64,000 bases of DNA, from the NCBI RefSeq assembly GCF_048544455.1, contig NC_133538.1, forward strand, positions 17,637,469-17,701,468, written 5' to 3'. The translations under genes were made by a program, and so were the position numbers. The notes beneath the pieces are model-generated. The model worked only from the letters and a program-made list of their open reading frames with translations. It ran no database searches and had not been told where the DNA came from. Within the stretch, counting starts at the first letter, position 1. Each line of letters starts with the position of its first letter. Shown here in pieces: positions 1 to 12,043 of this stretch. Source of the DNA: Silene latifolia (taxonomy: Eukaryota > Streptophyta > Magnoliopsida > Caryophyllales > Caryophyllaceae).

Positions 1-195
1 AGTAACTGGGGGCGGATACCATGTCAATCCAGTTCACTTTAATGGGGTTCAATTTGTCTCTACAACCCATTCGGATACGACAAGGTAGCGGGTGAGTTTA
101 ATAAAACTCAAACGATAAATGTGATTATCACATATGAATAGTCAATACACTATTACTACTTCATATTCTATAATCTTTAGTGTATTATAACACTA

Positions 196-420
196 GTTAA
201 AATGCAATACAAGCTTGGAAAGCAGATATACCCGATATCCATAAATTCCCACTTTATCAATCGCTATTTCCTTCTATTCAATGTCATCTCTAATGACATG
301 AATTTATCTAAGTATATGTCTAGACTTCATACTAAACCTGAGCTCTTTAACTTGAAAGAAGCTCCCACTGTTATCGCATAACTTGTGATAAAGTCATTTG
401 AAGAGGGATTCACTCTTAAT
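196..420 (-). pseudogene. Copia RNase H remnant
   Basis: Reading the minus strand from about 420 down to 200, the translation retains the copia RNase H signature: an IYCDNSGS-like block, then a KSRHILR-like block followed by IHVIRDDIE, and a degenerate version of the segment that normally precedes the ADPLTK motif. Stop codons interrupt it, so it cannot make protein. Its position 3' of the RT box agrees with the copia domain order. Recognition rests on motif similarity by eye. Confidence 0.7.
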
Positions 421-879
421 CCCTACGTTGACCATATTATCACAATTTACTTAGATTCCTTTTGTAGATATTGCAATGCGCGAAACTAAAACACCTTTCT
501 TAGTCTCTTACTCCTTAGTCAATAAGTCACCCTAGGATTTCAACAAATCCCTTATAGTTTGGAAACTAAAGTTTGTGCAACCCTTCAACACTTAATTTAG
601 TTTATCATCCAAACATGTGAATGAATCCTTAACTCTTCTCAAGAATTTCAAGGATGTTCTTTAAGGCTCTCACAAGCCATATCATGGGAATTAACTTGTT
701 ATAGACTTATAATGCCCTAGGCATATGTTTCATCACCGCACGTGCGTCTGTTGGCATACATGATCATTCTAATGGCGGAAACATTAGAAATCGATTTCAT
801 GTAATCAACAACTTAATGGGTTCAGTGAACGACTATGATTCCATCATAGTAATTCCACTTTCATCATCATGAATAAGCC

Positions 880-1120
880 ATTCAACTTTGTTGATGTTAC
901 AACTGATACGAAAGATCTTATCCTCATAAGACTCTCAACTCTATGCCAATATACTCTCACATAGATTCGGTAATCTAAAGTATATTGTACCTTTTCCTAG
1001 TCTCCCAATCACTCTTGCCAGAAGAGAGCATTGGTACATTATTCTCAACAATTAATATGTTATCAACATATAAGACTTGGAAAAAAAAAATTCTAGCTCC
1101 CACTTAACTTCATGTATATC
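880..1120 (-). pseudogene. Copia reverse transcriptase remnant (YVDD box mutated)
   Basis: The minus strand contains an LYVDNILIVENNVPMLSS stretch around 1020-1075. This corresponds to the catalytic YVDD box of copia reverse transcriptase and its downstream NDVPMLSS segment. The second catalytic Asp codon is now AAC (Asn) at 1059-1061, a single G-to-A change in the sense strand. Frames upstream and downstream are broken, so the enzyme is inactive. Confidence 0.72.
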
Positions 1121-1849
1121 ATGATTCTTCAATCATGTGAATGAAACAATTCACTATAATCACATGAACGAAAAGTATAATCCTTTAAAGCTTGCTTAAG
1201 ACCATTCTAGGGTCACTTAAGAAAGCTACGCATAATATGTTAGGATTATTAGGTCTTCATCTAAGATTTTTTGTTTCAAACACTTCCTTCTCTAAATTCC
1301 CATTTTAGAAAAGCGAATTTAATTTGCCATTTATCATTAAAATGAAATGCGGCAATTCCTAACACAATTTATCTTGATCAACATCTTCATGTAAATCTTA
1401 TGCATTTGAGTACTCTAAAGCTCTATTTCCCTTTAAAGAGACCCTCACTTTAAAGTAAATCTACTCATGAGTAACAATTTTCGGATTGTAATGCTTCGGC
1501 TCGTATATATAACAAGGTCATGATATATATATATAACAAGGTCATCATACTATCACTTTCACAAAGTAATATTTTTTAAACAATAAGACATGTGCGATAG
1601 ACTCCCACTGAACTATGGTCTCATACTATCTTCATAGATAATAGTTCAATACCAACTCCCACTCTATTAATTCAATTACTTTCACAAAGTAACATTTCAA
1701 CTATAAGAGGTGTTTGTGACGATACAATCTTCTCCCACTCTATCTCTCAGAAATACATCTATCTTCTTGAGAGATAGTTTTGTGAGACACAAACATATAT
1801 ATTTTAACGGAGTTTAGCTTTCAAAAGGTCATCCTAACATGGCAGCTTG

Positions 1850-2410
1850 ATAATATACGAGTCTTATCCATGTCATCTGTTTGATAGACTCTCTATTCTA
1901 GGTATCTCATGGTTGACCATCCAATTAGAATTACTTGTCCGTTTCGGATTGCAAATTCCCAAAATTGAGTTCATCAACTCAAACCGACTCATTTTAGTTT
2001 GATCTTATGGGTAGTGACGCTAGGTCATAATCCATCTTTAATAAATCAAATTTATTACTTAGATCTTTGCCACTACGAATGGGTCGTAATGCTTAGAACT
2101 TTATTCAATTGGTTCTCTACGTCATTTAGAAATTTCTCAAATATCTCAAATGCTTCACTTTATATTTGATTAAGTAAATATACCCTTATCTACTTGAATC
2201 ATTGGTAAAAGTGACGAAGTAGTCATAAATTCCCCTTGCGGTGATGCTAATTAGAACACATACATCGGCATGTATTAGTCTCAACAAATCACTTGCTTGT
2301 GTCCCTTTATCACTAAAGGAAGTACAATTTATATTGCAAAGGAGACAAGATTCGCATATTCCATATGATTGAAAATCAAATGGTCCAATAATTCTAGTCG
2401 ACACTAGCAT
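1850..2410 (-). pseudogene. Copia GAG-pre-integrase and integrase remnant
   Basis: From 2410 to 2186 there is an open minus-strand frame of 74 codons. It contains a His/Cys-rich GAG-pre-integrase tail (residues about 15-30), then ASDLLRLIHADVC and YDYFVTFTNDSSR, which match the start of the copia integrase core; the first catalytic Asp lies in the LIHADV block. Beyond 2186 the integrase continues with a stop at the SRYGY equivalent and further frameshifts to about 1850. In a working element it would insert cDNA; here it is dead. Confidence 0.8.
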
Positions 2411-2789
2411 TTAATGCATTTCTCATTTACGTAACCTAATTGAAAAATCAAATGTACAAATCATTTAGATTACCAATTATGAGTCTTTTGTTGCGTATTA
2501 TGTAGATATTTTTACATGAGTTGGAACTGTCTAAAACTTGTGTATCATAAAGATAAGTGACATGGCTCACATCCATGTCTATATTCAATAAAATACAACA
2601 ATTGTCTTTGAAGACAAAATATAAATCCTTTCATGTCTCACATAGAAATGGAAATAATGTTTTTAGACTAAGTGGGTACATAATAACAATTATGTAAATT
2701 ATAACTCAAAGTTATTTGCTAAAACAAGTATATCAATTTCTCTTGAAGTGGCGGCTACCTGAGCTCCATTTCATTGTCGGAAATTCTTA

Positions 2790-3338
2790 TCACTCTTGTT
2801 TAGCTTTTCCACATTTCCATGTCCCACTTGGAGTAATAAGTCCAACTTTAATATCTTCCAAATACTTGGGGCAATTTCGCTTCCAATGGCCCATGACATT
2901 ACAATAATGACATTCCTCATAGGATTTGGCACCCTTCTTGGTCTTGGTCTTGGTAGTCCCACTATCCATTTCCAATTTATAATCAGGTTTGAGCTTCTCG
3001 CCCATTTTTGCCTTCCCTTTAATAATACCAACACTCCTTTCATTTGCAAGGACACTCTTGCTAGAACTCCCACTCAATTTGATATTTCTCATTGTTTCTT
3101 CAAACAAGGATGCCTTAGGTTTTATAAGATTTCCTTCACAAGAATTTCTTTCCAAGGTGGTGGGAAATAATATTGGAGTGGGTGGTGTGGAGGTGGTAAA
3201 GAAGCAAAAATTTCCATCCTGACCAATGCCAATGCGTAATTCTCTAACCGTTTCATTGTCATAATTGGAGCATTTTTCATCGAATGATTGGAGCCATGTT
3301 TAAACGGTGATTGGTGTAGGAGTATTAGATGAATTCAT
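2790..3338 (-). pseudogene. Copia gag remnant with CCHC zinc knuckle
   Basis: The likely gag start is the ATG at 3338-3336 (MNSSNTPTPITV), followed at once by a stop. An open frame at 3155-2790 encodes a lysine-rich stretch and the zinc knuckle CHYCNVMGHWKRNC (CX2CX4HX4C), which binds retroelement RNA. The roughly 200 residues of capsid sequence expected between the N-terminus and the knuckle are missing, so gag carries a large internal deletion. It lies directly upstream of the integrase remnant, as in copia polyproteins. Confidence 0.82.
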
Positions 3339-5450
3339 TGCGTATAAATAACTACAAAAACGGAAATGAAGGAAATAATTAACATCTATCGTTTTAATAA
3401 CACTCGTAAATTTATTTACAAGTATTGCATTTATATTGTGACCTCCACCCAACTACATAAATGATTCCGAGATCCAAATTCATATCAACTCGGGCACGGT
3501 GAGCCGATTCATCCCTTATTAATATAACTCGGTGGATTAACTCTTTAATCGATTCTACTTTTTAGAACTCTCGGTCGATAAAAATTGCTCTAATTTTCAT
3601 CTTTAGCCCGGAACACATGCGACTACGGTCAACAATACTTCCGTTGAGCTCAATCCAAATTTCGATGTAATAACTTTTTACTACCCCACTTCGCCAACGT
3701 AACAAGGTTTGTATTACGGTGAAGCCGGATTAACTCCCTCATGAAATTGGTACTTCATGGGTTTCTACTATTTGGTAAGGCTATTTCTCAATTTTTAATA
3801 TATGTGAGAGGTCTTGTCAATTTATTATCTATCACGTTTTAAGTGAACTAAATCGGTGAACTACGATAATTATAATTGACACGGTCGATGATTCGATATG
3901 ATATGCATGTGTTGTTATGGCGATTTGGCAATGCATGCAACATATTAAAAGAAATGCAAATCAATAAATAAAATTCCTAGTATGGCCTTCCTAAAATAGA
4001 AAATCAAATAATCTATTACATATTCGGAAACCATCTCCTTTGGTCCCTTGAATCTTCAAATGGCACGCCTCCCAAGACACCGTCTTTGTCGGATCACCTT
4101 TCCGAATGGCACCGTCTTTGAAGATGCTCCATGATTACAAATAATAATAAAAATACAAAGCTATTCCTATTATACATTTGTAAAATGGAAAAACTAATGA
4201 AATTAAAAATAAAAGTGATACGAGATCACATTAAATTACAACCGAATCAATATTCCCTTTCATTACGGGTAATATTAATTAAAACTAAGGCCATACTAAG
4301 ATAAAATTACATAATTCAAAATTATATAAATAAAAGACATTCAACAATTGAAATATGCAGCATTATAATATGTACCTATCATGCAAAATAATGTGCCAAA
4401 TCGCCCTATTTAACTTATGTCGTACATATAACCCGGTTTCATGGAAATGCGTGATAATAACCTTTTAAAATCACTAATTAACACTTAAATCACATCTAAG
4501 CTCAAGTTAATTATCCTAACACATTTTAGGACTCAAAAATCAGTCATCACTAAATTTTTGACAATAATTCAACTTGATTTAATTTTATGCTCATTTTTGA
4601 CCTTAAAAACACAATATATATGAAATAAATCCAAATTAATTCATAAAAGTTTCAAAATTTGAATTTTAAATTTTTGAACATTCTGGAATAATTCCATGAC
4701 CCTCATAATGTCAAAAAACATGATTAAAAATTTCGAATTAATTTTGAGAAAATATAGTTGCATTTTTATCGTTTTTATCTCATAAAATGTATAAAGTATA
4801 CGAAAATTAAACCAATAATTTTTACAACTTTATATCTGATTAGTGGGATATTTATGCAACTTAAAATAATTTTCTCAAGCCATGCAATACGTTTTAGCTA
4901 ATTTTTGCTAAAATAGTCACTATTTATGCCATTTTTACTCAAAAATCCATAAATCATGCTAAAGAAGATATTTAAATCTAGAAATTTACATACTCTCTGT
5001 AAATCTTTCATGTGACATCATATTAAAATATCATGGCTTAATTCGAAATTTTACTACTTTTAACCATTTTACCTCTTTTAATCCATTTTTATCTCATAAA
5101 AATCATAAATCATGCAAAATTAATCAAATTAACTCGTCCTTTTACACACAACTTGTAAAATATGCATGTGAGGTCATATAAATTTTTCAAGGTCAGAAAC
5201 GAAATTTAACTATTTTTAGCATTTTAATTCCCATTTTAGTCATAAAAATGTAATAAAATGACCAAAAATCCTTAAAATGAGCAATAAATTTCCATGAATC
5301 ATAAAAATGACCTAAAAACATTTTAGGACCAGAATATATAACATGCATGGTGATTTCGTGGCTTATACTAATAAATCACAAATTTTTAGTTTTATATGTT
5401 AACCTTTTAACTCGGAAAAACAATAACCGATTATGCATGCAACATCCTAT
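3339..5450 (-). other. Copia leader region, non-coding
   Basis: About 2.1 kb of AT-rich sequence lies between the primer-binding site and the gag start. I see no credible coding frame. It is unusually long for a copia leader, so it may include material gained by insertion, but I found no inverted or direct terminal repeats in it. Confidence 0.5.
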
Positions 5451-5462
5451 GCTCTGATACCA
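5451..5462 (-). promoter_or_regulatory. Primer-binding site (initiator Met-tRNA)
   Basis: The minus strand reads TGGTATCAGAGC, the usual plant initiator Met-tRNA primer-binding site for minus-strand cDNA synthesis. It sits two bases inside the LTR end at 5465, fixing the element orientation as minus. Confidence 0.92.
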
Positions 5463-5464
5463 CT

Positions 5465-6749
5465 TGTTAGGTTCATATACCTATTATTAGACTCCTCTAA
5501 TAGTGAACTAATTATCTTTTTAATTATTTGTTGTTTAGATCTAGTGCATGCATAACAAAATGAAGGATTTATAAGAAAAACAATGTTCCTTACATTGTTG
5601 TATGGTTCGAAATATATGGGCACAAGTAAGGTTACCTTCCTTCACTTGTTCTTGAGCTAAATGTGATGGATTATCCTCCTAAGACTCCAAGTATAGAAGC
5701 CACTCCAATAAATTGCACCCAAGATTAATCCCAAAAATTCCTACTAATATTAACTAGATATGTAGTAGAAATGTTACCTTAATAATACTAATATTTTTGT
5801 ATTACTACCTCTAGTAATAGATGATGAGTATTAGTATTGTAGAGAGTATTTATTGATCTTGCATGTGATGAGATATATAAGAAAAACAAGCTAAAACAAC
5901 AAGAGATGTGAAAATGAGCAACAAGTGTTCATTATAAGAGCACAAAACCGTTGGTGATGTGCAAAGGGGGAATCTATCCCTTTTGTTTTTACTTGTTGTT
6001 TTTGGTGGGTAGAGTGTAGGAGACATATTTGTAAGATGTGTCATAGGAGTGTCACTATCACACTATATTCTAACAAATGAACAAGACAAAACATGAGCAT
6101 CTTTTGCTCTCTAATATGGCCGAAATAATGGACCCATTATGGTCCATTTTTGCCTTTTGTCATTTGTCCCACAAATGCTTATAAGTCATATGTTCAACTA
6201 TCTTACATAATTAATTATTAATGTAATCATTTAACACTTAAATATTACAATTAATAATATAATATACACTCCACTATTTGAGTAGTATACTACCATTATA
6301 TCATCATATAATGGGTCCCATAATCACTAGTTAGTTAAAATTACAACTTCTTGTAACTTTAAATAACTAATTACCTCTACCTCAAAACTTATATAATACC
6401 TCAACAAATTTAGTAATATAACACTTAATTACTAAATTTAATCTTATTTAATCACATTAAAATAAGACGCAAAATTGCACTCCCATAATTAAGAAATTAA
6501 TTAATTCGTATCACATACAATTAATTAAATATCTATTTGGGCCTCATCCTATAGGTGTGACCTAAAGGGATCAACTGACCACCACCGTCACACGACAGTA
6601 ATGTCAAACTCTAGTTAGCCAATCATTACCGATTAATGACGGTCAGTCGACTGTATAAAGAATCATCCCTCACGTATTCTTAGTATGAGATTTAATAATG
6701 ATATTTAAATCATGTGATCGCACTATTGTTGAGGACACATTTCCCAACA
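5465..6749 (-). mobile_element. Copia 5' LTR
   Basis: On the minus strand it begins TGTTGGGAAATGTGTCC and ends CCTAACA (TG...CA), 1285 bp, directly followed by the Met-tRNA primer site. It is clearly related over several blocks to the second copia LTR that starts at 57432, including a GACGGTGGTG-containing block, so both come from one family. The shadow frames inside are not genes. Confidence 0.85.
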
Positions 6750-6751
6750 AG

Positions 6752-7867
6752 ATTTGTCCCTTTCCGGAAGAAATTGCTATTTTAGGAGGTTGGAAGATTG
6801 AGCGAACTCCTGTTATTCCCGACTTTCAGAGGGGATAGGCTAACAAGTATCGTGACTTCCTTGGTTTCTCACGTGATGAGGTGCGTGCCTTTGTTGATGG
6901 GGAACGAGTAAACTTACTCGCCATTGCTCAGAAATTTGGTCGTGCTGACGACCCATTGATTCCTACGCCGTTCCGTCGCAGGGCTTTTGGATTGATTATG
7001 CTTCATCTTTATGCTTTGGAAGGGCATATCGAGGTACCAACTTGTTATGGTAAAGCGAACTTTATCCGAATTGTTGAACAGATGGAGCATCGCAGGAGTC
7101 CAGTTTGGCTCATTCTTGCTGAAATTATTGATGGGTTAGATGCTCAGAAGGCTAACCCAAATCTTGCTTATACTGGATCAACCCGTCTGCTACAGGTATA
7201 TCTTTTTTCGCTGTTCTTTCCCTTTTTTTGTCTTTTTCTTCTTTTCTTTTTTATTTTCGTCTTTTATTTCGTCTTTTTATTTCGTTTTTTTCTCTCTTTA
7301 TTTTTTTTGCCCACCTCCTTTCTTTTCAGTGGGTTCGACAACATTTTCTGTAGTCTAATTCATTTTCTCGACCCTTTTTCATAGATATGGCTGTGTGGGA
7401 GACTCGTGTTGGTTGATCCACTGAAGGTTCCGAATACATATGAGGTGAGAAGCTTTACTTCTCGTCACCGTTGGTTTGCTACTGGGAAGAAGGAGTCTTT
7501 CTGGCGACAGTGGCTTTCCACCAATGTTGGGTTACATGTTAGATGGGCCTTACCTTGGATCCGCCTTACTGCAGTTACTGGCTTGTCCGAAACTGATAGA
7601 GCTAGACATCTCACTTTTTTGGGCTTGGAGTGGTCCACCCATATCTATACGAACCGTGTTCTTCGACAGGTCGGACGTCCGCAACGGATTCCCGTCATTG
7701 AGCCTATTAACGGTCAAGTCAAAGAAGTGACTCTTGCGAGGTGCAACACATGGTTGCTGGAGTCTTGGACTCGGAGGACTGTTTGGCATATTTCTGAGCC
7801 GTTTGCCTCTAGTTGGGTGTCGGCTTCTTATTTGCAGTGGACTATTGAGCCTTCTTTCAAGGCCTGA
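6752..7867 (+). pseudogene. Antisense ORF of Tat/Ogre element (two exons, truncated)
   Basis: A plus-strand coding region lies in the 3' part of a minus-strand Tat element, so it is antisense to gag-pol. It opens at 6752, where the copia insertion cuts off its N-terminus, and reads ...GGWKIERTPVIPDFQRG, then an in-frame TAG at 6836-6838, then on to LLQ at 7195. A 189-base intron (7196-7384, GT...AG, strongly T-rich) follows, and the frame resumes with IWLCGRL and ends at 7867. Antisense extra ORFs of unknown function are known in the Tat lineage, and the WLCGRL and aromatic-rich C-terminal block resembles those proteins. There is one stop, no N-terminus, and no known catalytic motif. Confidence 0.68.
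7196..7384 (+). other. Predicted intron of the antisense ORF
   Basis: The donor CAG|GTATAT and the acceptor CATAG|ATATGG flank 189 bases that are mainly T and C. Removing it joins two open frames in the same phase (phase 0). Reading through it gives a hydrophobic low-complexity tail, which argues that it is non-coding. Confidence 0.65.
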
Positions 7868-8570
7868 AGGGAACTTTACGAGGAAGAACCCATTGATTAA
7901 AAATACCACAAGAAAGGGGAGAAGAACCGAGAATTCTTTACCAGGAAGACTCCGATTTCATCTAGGTTCGAAACAGAGACTGACTCGACTCCTAGGACTG
8001 ACTCTTTGGTTTCAGATGTGTGGAAGAGGTTAGGTCCAAGGATTGAAAGTGGGTTGACATTCGCAGAAAAACTTGGTCCTCGACCGAGTGTAAAAGAGAG
8101 ACTGGGCCTTCGTGAATAATTGATGATTCCTCCGAAGAAAAGAGCCCAAGTGTTGATGGGTGAGACTTCATCTCGTCGTGATGGGGCGTGCGGCCCGGCT
8201 GAGGGTGGCAAAGAGTAGTCTTCGACATTACTATTTAGTAATACTATTACTGTTTGCGTGCTTTCCTTTTTTAGTTGTGTGTGATGGGATTCGCCCGGAA
8301 TAAATTATTGCAACGGGCTTCGCACGGAATTTAGAATATATAAAAACTTGTTATTTATTAGAAATCCCCAGTTATTAGCATCAAAAATTTCCTTTTTGTT
8401 TTAGATGTTTCGGTTGTACTCTTGACTAAGAGTTGCATACGTATCTGCTTTGCAACAGAATCAAACCGAGTCCGTAGTTGTCACATAAAATATTTCATGC
8501 AATGTTGACTAATAACTCACAACTTAATTGCAATTCAAAAATTATTTCATAACATTTGAGAACGAGGTCA
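7868..8570. other. Tat element spacer between antisense ORF and pol
   Basis: About 700 bases lie between the converging antisense ORF and pol 3' ends. Short overlapping frames occur on both strands but none resembles a known protein. It is probably the untranslated 3' region of the Tat element. Confidence 0.5.
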
Positions 8571-9835
8571 TCAAGGATAGTATTTCTTCAGCTGGTCCAA
8601 ATTCGTAGGATTTGTGAAGTTATTCACATCCAAATCTGTTAATCGAACAACGCCTCCTAACAAAATCTTCTTTACCAAATAAGGGCCTGCCCAATTTGGT
8701 TTAAACTTACCCCTTGGGTCAATTGGTAACAAAGCTCTGACTGACTTGAGAACCAGATCACCATCACTAATTCCCCTTGGTTTCACCTTTTTGTTGAAAG
8801 CTCTCTCTATCCTTTTCTGGTAGAGTTGGACATGATACAATCCGTTCAAACGCCGCTCATCGAGCATAACGAGTGAGTCATATCTTGCTTAAACCCAATC
8901 TGCTTCAGGAACCTGGCTTTCCAGTAGGATCCTTAGAGATGTCACCTCTAATTCAACAGGTTGGACCACTTCCATCCCATTAACTAAGTAGTACAGGGTT
9001 GCACCCATTGCTGTTCTAATCGAAGTTATATACCCTCATAATGCGAAGGGTATCTTCTCTGGCCATTCCCTATAGTTGTCAGACATCTTCCTAAAAATGA
9101 ATGCAACTGTTTTATTAGCAGCCTCTACCGCACCATTCGTCTTTGGTCGGTATGGTGATGACTTGTGATGTTTGATTTTATACTTTTCAAGTATATCTGC
9201 AGCCTCAGCTTGAAAATTGGTACTCTGTACCGGCATTTGATGTCATTCTGAATGAACTGTGCTACTTGCTTCGCTTTTAGCACTTTGTAAGACTTAACCT
9301 CTACCCACTTTGTGAAGTAGTCGATTGTAACAAGGATAAAACAGTGCCCTCCCATTCCTGATGGGTTTATTTTTCCAACGATGTCAATTCTCCAGGTCGA
9401 AAATGGCCAGGGTGACGTCATGGTGTATAACATAGAAGGTGCCACGTGCTGCACATTTGTGAATATCTGACAATTGTGACGGGGCCTGACATACTTGCAA
9501 CAATCTATTTCCATCGTTTTCCAATAATAACCAAGCCTTATGATCTTACGGACTAACATATGGGCATTCATATGTGGCCCACATTCACCGTCATGGACTT
9601 CCTCCATAACCTTTTCAGCTGTCGGTTTATCGATGCATAGAAACAAAACTCCTTGAGCTGTGTTTTTGTACAACTGCCCGTTACCGGTCCTGATGAATCG
9701 GGCGGATAACATTCGCAGAGCGTGCTTCCCACGCGTGTCAAGGTCGGGAGGATACTCTCCTGTTTTCTTGAATTTCAAAATGGCTGTGTACCGGCCAGGG
9801 TTCGGTTTCACCTTCCTCGGCATCATCAATTGCAT
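8571..9835 (-). pseudogene. Tat element 1 integrase, frameshifted
   Basis: The frame 9835-9125 holds the zinc-binding H2C2 region (HDGECGPHMNAH ... CKYVRPRHNC) and the first catalytic block (WRIDIVGKI, then DYFTKWVEV). The frame 9236-9036 holds the NGAVEAANKT block with the catalytic Glu. The frame 8867-8571 is the C-terminal GPY-type domain (NWAGPYLVKKI ... LKKYYP). Together they would insert the cDNA. At least two frameshifts separate the parts, and the block with the second Asp is not clear, so it is non-functional. The stop after LKKYYP looks like the natural pol end. Confidence 0.85.
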
Positions 9836-10246
9836 TCACATAAACAGGTAACGATCTTCGTTTGCCACATATTGGCATACCGTCCACGTGGTCGGGAATG
9901 TTAATCAGGGCAGCTAGCTTGGGTAACGCATCTGCAAACTGATTTTGCTCTCTCGGGAGGTGAACATATCGGATATCCTCGAAGTACTTTTCCAATTCTT
10001 CGATTCTGGTTTTATATAGGGCTAAACTTTGGCTCTTAATTTTCCATGACCCTGCCCACTTAATTGATCACAAGGGACGAGTCTCCACGTACTAACAACT
10101 TGTTAACACCCAAGTCAAGAGCACTGCGTAAACCAAGAAAACATGATTCATATTCAGCGGTGTTGTTCGTGACGTTGAAATCTAGCTTGATGACACGGGC
10201 ACGTGTTCACCTGTTGGCGAGATAAGAAGAATGCCCACTCTATATC
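9738..10246 (-). pseudogene. Tat element 1 archaeal-type RNase H, C-terminal part
   Basis: Minus-strand translation from 10246 reads VGILLISPTGE, then after a frameshift LDFNVTNNTAEYESCFLGL and VRGDSSLVIN, the NNTAEYE and GDS blocks of the second, archaeal-type RNase H that Tat elements carry. The frame at 9995-9738 (EKYFEDIRYVHLPREQNQFADAL) ends the domain and connects to integrase. Its N-terminal half (FDGASNYMG) lies at 11477-11530 on the far side of the solo LTR. Confidence 0.82.
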
Positions 10247-11476
10247 TGTGACACCCTCATTATATTTACTACTAACATTATTTATTTCAAAAGTTTACCC
10301 ATATGTTACATATACTAAATATAACATTAATAAACCCGAAACGACAAATAATGCATGAAAAACCGCGAAACAAGCAACGGGCCAACCCGGGCCAACCCAG
10401 GGCTGTGGGCCTGCTGAGGCTTTCTGCTGGCGCCATCCCCAACCCTCCATTTCTCCATTTTTGTTCAGTTTAACATCGTCTGAATCATCAATTAATCATT
10501 CCCATTTTGTTTCCATACTAATATGTGAACTTAAACATACAAAAGACATGAATTTAACACATATTTTCATGTGAAATAAACTACTTAAATAAAAATCACA
10601 AAATCATACAAGAAAACAAGGAATGTGACATTTATTCGTCGAGTAACTCGAAATATGTTACCTTTAGCAACAAAATGAGCAATTAGCACCTTGAACACCA
10701 ACCCTAATATGCCAACTAGCCCCTATCTTCAACTATATACGAGTCTTCAAACTCGTCTTCTAAATCCTCACCTAAATAAACAATAAAAACACGATTATAA
10801 GCACTAAAACCGAAATTATACCCAAAATCATCTTAAATCGACATAAAGAAAACTGAAATTAAAACATACTAGGGTGTAGATCTTGAAGAGAGGATTCCGA
10901 AAACATAAATTTTGCGAAAATCGAACTAGAAACGAAGAAATTATGATGAAATTACCTTAGAAATCTTAGGTTTTAAGATGAAAATGGTGTTTTTAGGTTT
11001 GGAATTGTTTAGAATGTTCAAGGAGATGTAGTTGGGCAAGAAAAATCAGAAGGAAAGGAGGGAGAGGGAGGTGTGCCGTGGGAAGGGAAAAGAGACGGTT
11101 TTCGGCGAAATTTTTATTAGTCGGTTTTGGCTCGTTACGACGATAATTAGAACCGCTTGTCAATTGCAAATTCTTAAACACGATATTACAAGAAGATTGA
11201 GTACTCATATGACCCATTTCCAAAATCGTTTGCCCAATTTTCAAAAGAGTTGTCATTTTTCCCGATATGCCCTTATTTCGAAATAAAAAGTTTTTACACG
11301 GTTTAAACTATTTTTAAACATTTCGAAACTATCAAAATAAATACTTTACTTCAAAATATAATAGAATTATATTTCTTTGAATTATTATTACTTCAAAATA
11401 CATTAATATAAAATTTTACTTGATTAATAAATTACCTCCGCAATATAATAATGGTCCGAAATTACGGGGTGTTACA
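10247..11476. mobile_element. Solo LTR inserted in Tat RNase H
   Basis: It begins TGTGACACCC at 10247 and ends GGTGTTACA at 11476 (1230 bp), flanked by a perfect 5-bp duplication ATATC (10242-10246 and 11477-11481). The RNase H frame is continuous between the two flanks. No internal coding region is present, so this is a solo LTR left by LTR-LTR recombination. The TGTRACACC-type termini are common in chromovirus LTRs. Both ends are near inverted copies of each other, so the orientation is not decided. Confidence 0.88.
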
Positions 11477-11842
11477 ATATCCCATATAGTTCGATGCTCC
11501 ATCGAAATAAAAATCCAATATATCTTTCTCGGCGTGAACCACGTTTTCGTCAAAAAATGACCAAGTGTCGATGACTTCCGTTTCTTCGATTGGATTGTCG
11601 GCAAGAAAATCGGCAACCGCCCTTACCTTGATCACTTTTAAAGGTACATATTTGAGATCAAACTCTGATAACACGAGGGTCCATCTTGACATTCTTCCAT
11701 TTAACACTGGTTTTTCAAACAAGTACTGGATCAGATCCATTTTGGAGTAGACACTCACACTGTAGCTAAGCATGTAATGTCTTAATTTATTCGTTGCCCA
11801 GACTAGGTCCAAACACGTCTTTTCAAGAGGTGTATACTTCAC
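11477..11842 (-). pseudogene. Tat element 1 RNase H and start of second RNase H
   Basis: The minus frame opens with YTPLEKTCLDLVWATNKLRHY and continues through VLSEFDLKYVPLK to AVADFLADNP, the C-terminal part of the retroviral-type RNase H. A linker then leads into DFYFDGASNYMG, the start of the archaeal-type RNase H with its catalytic Asp. It is cut at 11476 by the solo LTR. Confidence 0.85.
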
Positions 11843-12043
11843 TTTATAGTCTAAGAACTTTTTACTAATTTAGTAAATAACTCTTTCTTCTTTGTCAAAT
11901 GTTTGGGTTAACATAGCCCCCATCACTGTATCCGTAACAGTTAGATATAGTGATAACGACAGCCCGGCTTCTGGTGGGCTTAAGACGGGTGGAGAAGATA
12001 ACACTTCCTTTATTTTATCGAATGCGGCTTGACACTGGTCGTC

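Larger units (their letters stand above)
1..6749 (-). mobile_element. Ty1/copia LTR retrotransposon, 3' end off window
   Basis: A copia element runs right to left. In element order it has a 5' LTR (5465-6749), a Met-tRNA primer site (5451-5462), a long leader, a truncated gag with zinc knuckle, a GAG-pre-integrase/integrase region, an RT box and an RNase H remnant close to position 200. The order gag-INT-RT-RNase H defines Ty1/copia. The pol region is full of stops and frameshifts. Its 3' LTR must lie left of position 1. It interrupts the Tat antisense ORF that resumes at 6750; the 5 bases after the LTR are AGATT, and the matching duplication copy is outside the window. Confidence 0.88.
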
